A stretch of DNA of 64,000 nt from Cladorhizidae sp. MBARI D1340-BT2. Its lineage: Eukaryota; Porifera; Demospongiae; Poecilosclerida; Cladorhizidae. The stretch is from assembly GCA_028752905.1 (NCBI GenBank), contig JAQNBH010000010.1, forward strand, positions 15,109,984 through 15,173,983, given 5' to 3'. Below are positions 59,555 to 64,000 of the stretch, piece by piece (the stretch's first letter is position 1; each line of letters opens with the position of its first letter). Both the position numbers and the translations under genes were made by a program. The notes below the pieces were generated by a model. It was not told the origin of the DNA and ran no database searches. It worked only from the letters and a program-made list of their open reading frames with translations.

Positions 59555-60470
59555 ATGGACCGGTTTCTTACGCAGTGGCTAAAAATAGACCAAATAAAAC
59601 CTGAGAAGGAAGACAGAAGGAGGGAAGAGAAACAAGCTTGACGTGAAGAACGAGAAGAGAATGCTCCTGCGGCAAGGGGAGCAAGACCAGCGAATGGATG
59701 AGATGATGGCAGCAGTGAGGGGACAAGCGGATGGTCCTCGGATAGGCATACCAGACCCATCTCCTCGGAGTCCCAACCCAAGTTTCAGGAGGGTGTTGAC
59801 GATATGGGTGCCTTCCTGGACACTTTTGAGGCAACGGCTAGAGCATGACGGTGGCCCAGAGACAATGGACACTCTTCTTGAGAGGCTCATTGTCAGTAGT
59901 AGGCCTCGCTGCAGTAGCCTCGATGGCAGCTAACAGACAGGGTGACTATGAAATGGTTAAAGAAGAGCTCTTACGAGAATACCATATCTCCACCGAAACC
60001 TTCCGAAGGCGAGCCATTGACACGCCTTATGTTGAAGTATGAACTGATGCCTGGCTGTCCTGATAGAGACAGTGCATCCACCAGTGGTTAAACTCATCAC
60101 TACTCGGTGCCGAAGAAACAATATTCATGGAAGTGACACTGAGATGCCTGCCTAAGTGGTTGGAGGTGCAAGTTCGAAACATCAAGCCTGGATCTTATGA
60201 CGAAATGAGTGAGGTCATTGGTAGACATCTGGCCAATCAGCGACCGAATAACCGAGAGAAGCCCCATCCAGAGACAACCGTCCGACCTATACCAGTGGGG
60301 AGAGGATCAAGTAAGTTAGGAAGAGAGCGGCCACAATTCAGTGGTCGGCAGGGTAGCAGCCACTTTTCGAGTAAGGACCGTGCCCAGATCGAATGTTTTC
60401 GATACAGTGGAAGAGGGCACATGAAGAAGGACTGCCATGTCAAGCTGGAGAATGCCAATTTCGGTGGCAC
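59555..60470 (+). pseudogene. gag with SCAN-like capsid segment and zinc knuckle
   Basis: Starts at MDRFLTQWLKIDQIKPEKED. A stop follows EEKQA (CGA to TGA is likely). Downstream blocks in other frames: QDQRMDEMMAAVRGQADGPR, GDYEMVKEELLREYHISTET with FRRRAID, which resembles the capsid segment related to SCAN domains, then MEVTLRCLPKWLEVQVRNIK and HLANQRPNNREKP. The knuckle reads CFRYSGRGHMKKDC, so the second cysteine of CxxC is lost. It is a typical retroelement gag of about 300 codons, dead because of stops and shifts near 59640, 59850 and 60040. Confidence 0.82.
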
Positions 60471-60890
60471 GACACTGATACCGGCCAACAGACCAAAATG
60501 GACTCGCGAAGTACGAGTGAATGACAGAACGTTGCTGGCTCTCATTGATACAGGCTGCACCAAATCTCTGATTCACCCCTGGTCCATCGATAACAAGAAA
60601 CGGCTGGGATGGAGAATCTCCTACGTAACAGCAAACTAAAAGAAAGTTTGGTTCCCGGCGACGAACATCCATTTGGAGATAGATGGGCAGAGTCACGACC
60701 AGGCTGTAGGAGTATCTCCACACCTCACAGTGGATATGCTCCTCGGCCAGGACATTCCAAGGTTTCGGGAGCTACTAGAGGCAGCTCTGGTGAAGGAGAG
60801 TGTACAGTCCGAACCAGAGACTATCCAACCAAAAACAACCAACCCCAAAACAACCGAGAAGGACGTGGCTATGGTGACCACGTGAGCCAC
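60471..60890 (+). pseudogene. Aspartic protease
   Basis: Follows gag in the same frame: PKWTREVRVNDRTLLALIDT, then the active-site motif IDTGCTKSLIHP. After a stop and frame change near 60640, IHLEIDGQSHDQAVGV and LTVDMLLGQDIPRFRELLE provide the LGxD block. This is the usual retropepsin layout for gypsy and related elements. Confidence 0.85.
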
Positions 60891-61079
60891 AAAGAAAAAG
60901 GAGCTGGAAGAACGCCAGGAGACAGAGGAGACCCAAGAAAAGGAGGGGTCTGTGACTCGTGGTTTGATAGAGCAGAAATTAGGTCAGGTGTTTAAATTTC
61001 ACGTTGATATGTTTATTGCTCCCATCTAGCCCCAACCAGAAGAGAGAACAACAGGAGACCAGACCCATCCTGAGCAGAT

Positions 61080-61620
61080 GTAACCCCAACAGCTCCGCTC
61101 TCTTCAGCTGGTGGATCCAACACTGAAGAATTGGAGAAGCCAGGCTGACAAGGATGGTGAGGGTGTGTTCTGTTGGGATAGGGTATTGTTGTGTAAGAAA
61201 CCTTACAAGAAGCGGAAAGAAAACTTGATTGTGATTCCCAGAAGTCGCAGGAACTAGGTACTCAGACTAGTTCTCACTGTTCGCCAACAGCTGGACACTT
61301 TGGGGAAGAGTGAACCCTAGACACTCTAAGAAGAAGAGTGATTTGGCCAAGGATGACAGTGGACATGAAAGAGGCCTGTCAGTCTTGTCCAACCTGCCAA
61401 CTAGCTGCCCCAGCAACTCTCAGGAGAGCACCCTTGCACCCATTGCACATCATCCATACACCATTCAACCGTGTGTCTGGACATTTTCGGCCCCCTTCGT
61501 CAAACAAAATCTGATAACAGATATTATGTGTTAGTCGTTACTGATTATGCCACTAAGTGGTCGGAGGCATTTCCATTATAGAAAACCACAACTAAGTCAG
61601 TTATACCATAAATCCACTAC
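61080..61620 (+). pseudogene. Integrase N-terminal part
   Basis: Begins with a linker common just before gypsy integrases (LRSLQLVDPTLKNWRSQADK, ENLIVIPRSRRN), then TAGHFGE with the zinc-binding histidine. A CQLAA...TLRRAPLHP-type segment is readable in pieces. The catalytic core starts VCLDIFGPLRQTKSDNRYYV and VVTDYATKWSEAFPL (first aspartate). The second aspartate and the glutamate are absent because the similarity ends at about 61605. Several stops are present. Confidence 0.8.
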
Positions 61621-61737
61621 TGAGTTTAAATCTATTTTGGAATACAAGGTTTGACTACATTTTCATCATAAAATTGGCCTACAGTGTAGCTTGAAATTTC
61701 AACTGATAGCTAAAATTTCTTACCAAACTAAACCTTC

Positions 61738-63466
61738 ATGTCTTCCCTCCTCTCCTCCAGCTTCCTCCACCCCATATCACCCTGTATTGCCACTCCTGCT
61801 ACGGCTCCCAACAATTTTCTACCCACTCTCATGATTCCAACTTCTTGCAAGCATTATGTCCTCCTGTCCAACACACTTCGGCTGCATATTCCATACTATG
61901 TCTCAATAGAAGCTCCCACACCATTCTTCCTCTGTCTACTTCCACCTGCCAATTCACTCACTCATTCATTTCTCCTTCTCAACCCACTCTTCTGCCTGCT
62001 TTGCCATCTTCTCTAACTGAAAATTATCCCTATCAAACCATATTCCTAAATACTTGAATTCTTTAACCTCTTCCAATATCTTCTCTCCGATCCTCCAATG
62101 CACTCCTGCTTCCTTATTCCCTACTACGATGGCCTTGCTCTTCTTAGTATTTAACACATAAGCCTGTACCACATCCAACATAGCTTACAGTTCCACCCAT
62201 GAGTCATCCAGATGAACAACATCATTGGCATACATAAGTGCCCAACACCAACAGCCATCCATCTTGACTCGCAGCTTCGATCTCCTCAACTCCCCTGCCT
62301 TTACCATCAAATAAATATTGAAAAAAGTGCAGACACAGTATAACCCTGCCTAAGTCCATTCTCCTCAGTGAACCATCATGACCTCCTTCCATTCAATATC
62401 ACCATCGTCTCCACCCCACTGCACAATCCTACACATGTCCTCACAAGTTTCTCCTCTACTCCATACTGCCTCAACTTCTGCCACAGTCCCTTCCTACACA
62501 CCTGTCATATGCCTTACTTATGTCCAGAAAGGCTTGATATGAATAGTGAATAGTTCTTGTCACTCCTCTTCACTTCACAAACTCCGCTTAACAGCAACCA
62601 CTCGTCCGATCATCTCCGACTCCTAAATTCTGCTTGTGATTCCATTAAAATCCATTAAAATCCTATCCTCAGCAAACCTTCCCAATTTCCTCGCCAACAC
62701 TCTCGCAAACACCTTCACCACACTACAACATAATGTAATTCCCCTACTTGGTCCTCGTCACCATCCTTGTGGAGAGGTACTAGCAAACTCCTCTTCCTGT
62801 CCACATGGCAGCACACAATCCTCATCACCACATTCATCACCTGCACCATCACCTCCACCAACCCTCTACCCACTTATATCAGCATCTCATTCAACATTCC
62901 ATCAGGGCCTGATGCCTTTCCTGTCTTCAAACACTTCATTACCTCTATCACATCTTCCCAATTTATTTCTTCACACATACCCATACCCAAATCATGCCCA
63001 TTCACTTCTCCTATCTCTAATTATTGTACTATGGCATCCTCTTTTTTGCTCCCCAGCTCTTCCTAGTGTTTTGCCATCACCTCAAACACCTTGTCTTCCT
63101 CCTCCACCATCCTCCATCATCTTTCACCCCCTTTATCCTTCTCTCCTTCATCATTGCTCTCAAAGCATTCCAAAACAGTTTACAACTATTCCCACCTTTC
63201 TCTTTATAGTTCTCTTCCTCAATTCCTTCTTCTCTTTCCTAATAATCTTTTTCACTTCCTTTCTTGCTTCTCTACATAGTTGTCTTAATGTTGCCTCTCT
63301 CTCCCCTCTCATCCTTGCTTCCCTCAACTTCTTATATTTCTCCTTCCTAACACCAATTAATCACTCCACATCTTCTGACCACCATCCCTCTGACCTGTCT
63401 GAAATCTTCTTCCTACCAATTACTTTCTCTGCTGTTGCCAAAACTTTCTCCTTTCACCTATCCCAC
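61738..63466 (-). pseudogene. LINE reverse-transcriptase relic
   Basis: A decayed non-LTR retrotransposon, minus strand. Blocks in order from the right: VLATAEKVIGRKKISDRSEG and WWSEDVEWLIGVRKEKYRKL (linker after the endonuclease), TGKASGPDGMLNEMLI, RSLLVPLHKDGDEDQVG, ISKAYDR, ENGLRQGYTVSALFSIFI, LMYANDVVHLDDSWVEL (the YADD box is now YAND), NTKKSKAIVVGNKEAG and KILEEVKEFKYLGIWFDR (thumb). The last recognisable residues lie at the left limit. Frames change often and there are many stops. The endonuclease part lies beyond the hAT insertion. The long plus-strand frames here, up to 294 codons, are antisense shadows. Confidence 0.85.
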
Positions 63467-64000
63467 ACCCACGCCCGTACACAGATTTTTGAAAAGGGGG
63501 GTGCACAATTTGGTATGTGATTCAAGAAATCGTGTAGGAGTATGTTCCCCAGGCCTGTATTTTAGGTGCTCTGAGAGTCAATTTGGCCCTCAAATAAATA
63601 ATCATTACCACAAAAAAACAATATCACAATATCACTCAAATGGTAAATAATATCATCATGTCACTCAAATAGCAAATTAGCCTTCTGTAATTTTCGAGGG
63701 TGCTTCTGCAGAAAAAACTTGCAAATGTTGTATATACTTATCGTGGTTTCATAGTTCATATGTATTAATGCTAATGCAGTTAAACGTTCTTCTGTCTGTG
63801 TACACCTTAAATAATTGTGTAGTCGTCGGAGAGCTGATGCCGATCTTTCGCATGAACAAGAGCTCAAAGGGATGGTAGCAAAGATCTTCAATAATATACA
63901 GATATTTGGAAGAGATTGAGGACACTGCTTTAGAGAGTCACTTAAAGTTTCAGGACTATCTTTTTCTGCAACAAGCAACCACTTTGACTTCCACCGACTG
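63467..64000 (-). mobile_element. hAT element, 3' end, inserted into the LINE
   Basis: The left end looks like a hAT terminus: CGCCCGTACACAGATTTTTG followed by AAAAGGGGGGTGC. The LINE similarity stops exactly there. The element continues past the right edge of the window. Its target-site duplication cannot be checked. Confidence 0.75.
63661..63978 (-). pseudogene. hAT transposase C-terminal region (partial)
   Basis: A 105-codon open frame ending the transposase. It reads SLPNICILLKIFATIPLSSC, SCERSASALRRLHNYLRCTQ, TEERLTALALIHMNYE and ICKFFLQKHPRKLQKANLLF. The CERSASALRRLHNYLR motif is diagnostic of the hAT dimerisation domain. The frame is open within the window; the catalytic region would lie beyond 64000, so whether the gene is intact cannot be judged. 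It belongs to the ZMYM1-like group, like the copies at 7-9 and 48.7-51.1 kb, but is distinct in sequence. Confidence 0.85.

Larger units (their letters stand above)
58890..61620 (+). mobile_element. gypsy-type LTR element, 3' truncated, protease next to integrase
   Basis: Plus-strand element consisting of a probable LTR, a primer-binding site resembling the tRNA-Leu 3' end, gag with a zinc knuckle, aspartic protease, then integrase, breaking off just after the first integrase aspartate. No reverse-transcriptase motif lies between protease and integrase. That fits either a deletion or the unusual Gmr1-like order (protease, integrase, reverse transcriptase) known in some Ty3/gypsy elements. The 3' half is missing, so the two cannot be told apart here. 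Confidence 0.8.

Noticed and set aside
62636..63520. 294-codon plus-strand open frame
   Set aside because: Antisense shadow of the LINE reverse transcriptase; Ser/Pro/Leu-rich composition results from reading purine-rich LINE coding DNA backwards.

Overview
This 64 kb window looks like gene-poor, transposon-rich, AT-rich chromosomal DNA from an invertebrate animal. A sponge (probably a demosponge) is my best guess. The guess rests on four short minus-strand exons bounded by splice sites and phase-1 introns. They encode Calx-beta-like repeats and a cysteine-rich module, a style I associate with large sponge surface or secreted proteins. This assignment is an inference and was not searched. There are no bacterial operons, rRNA genes, convincing tRNA genes or CRISPR arrays.

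Layout. 1-1500: decayed Ty3/gypsy pol, minus strand. 3976-4140: host-type cysteine-rich exon. 4490-6930: large (CA)-rich tract. 7085-9110: hAT (ZMYM1-like) transposase pseudogene. 10.2-17.5 kb: a second CA tract and a dispersed repeat family. 17.6-22.5 kb: a Ty3/gypsy element, minus strand, with a rearranged 3' LTR. 22.8-23.7 kb: pogo/Tigger-like DDE relic. 24.8-26.2 kb: the best-preserved reverse transcriptase/RNase H frame. 27.9-29.2 kb: CR1-like LINE relic. 32070-32213: Calx-beta-like exon. 34.3-36.2 kb: gypsy and hAT scraps. 37729-38613: miniature piggyBac element with TTAA ends. 39.8-40.1 kb: probable GIY-YIG (Penelope-like) scrap. 41674-42298: two more Calx-beta-like exons. 42.9-43.2 kb: 300-bp (TAA)n. 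43553-46147: complete-ended hAT element with inverted repeats and an exact 8-bp target duplication. 46.8-47.8 kb: partial piggyBac, inserted at TTAA in a gypsy fragment (47.8-48.4 kb). 48.7-51.1 kb: second, well-preserved ZMYM1-like hAT. 51770-55987: LTR-to-LTR gypsy element inserted in a CA tract. 56.2-57.9 kb: second copy of the dispersed repeat. 58.4-58.7 kb: 12-bp minisatellite. 58.9-61.6 kb: another gypsy-type element in which protease is followed by integrase with no reverse transcriptase between. 61.7-63.5 kb: LINE reverse transcriptase relic, minus strand. 63.5-64 kb: hAT 3' end inserted in that LINE.

Almost every transposon gene carries stops or frameshifts, so the window is mainly a layered graveyard of insertions, possibly sitting in long introns of one minus-strand host gene. 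The clearest structural results are three elements with exact boundaries: hAT (8-bp duplication), miniature piggyBac (TTAA) and the gypsy element in the CA tract (4-bp duplication). Three gypsy-type primer-binding sites also resemble the 3' ends of three different tRNAs. I see no demonstrably new biological system. The best candidates for novelty are the protease-integrase order at 60-61.6 kb, the fused-terminus piggyBac miniature, and the hAT with direct subterminal repeats.
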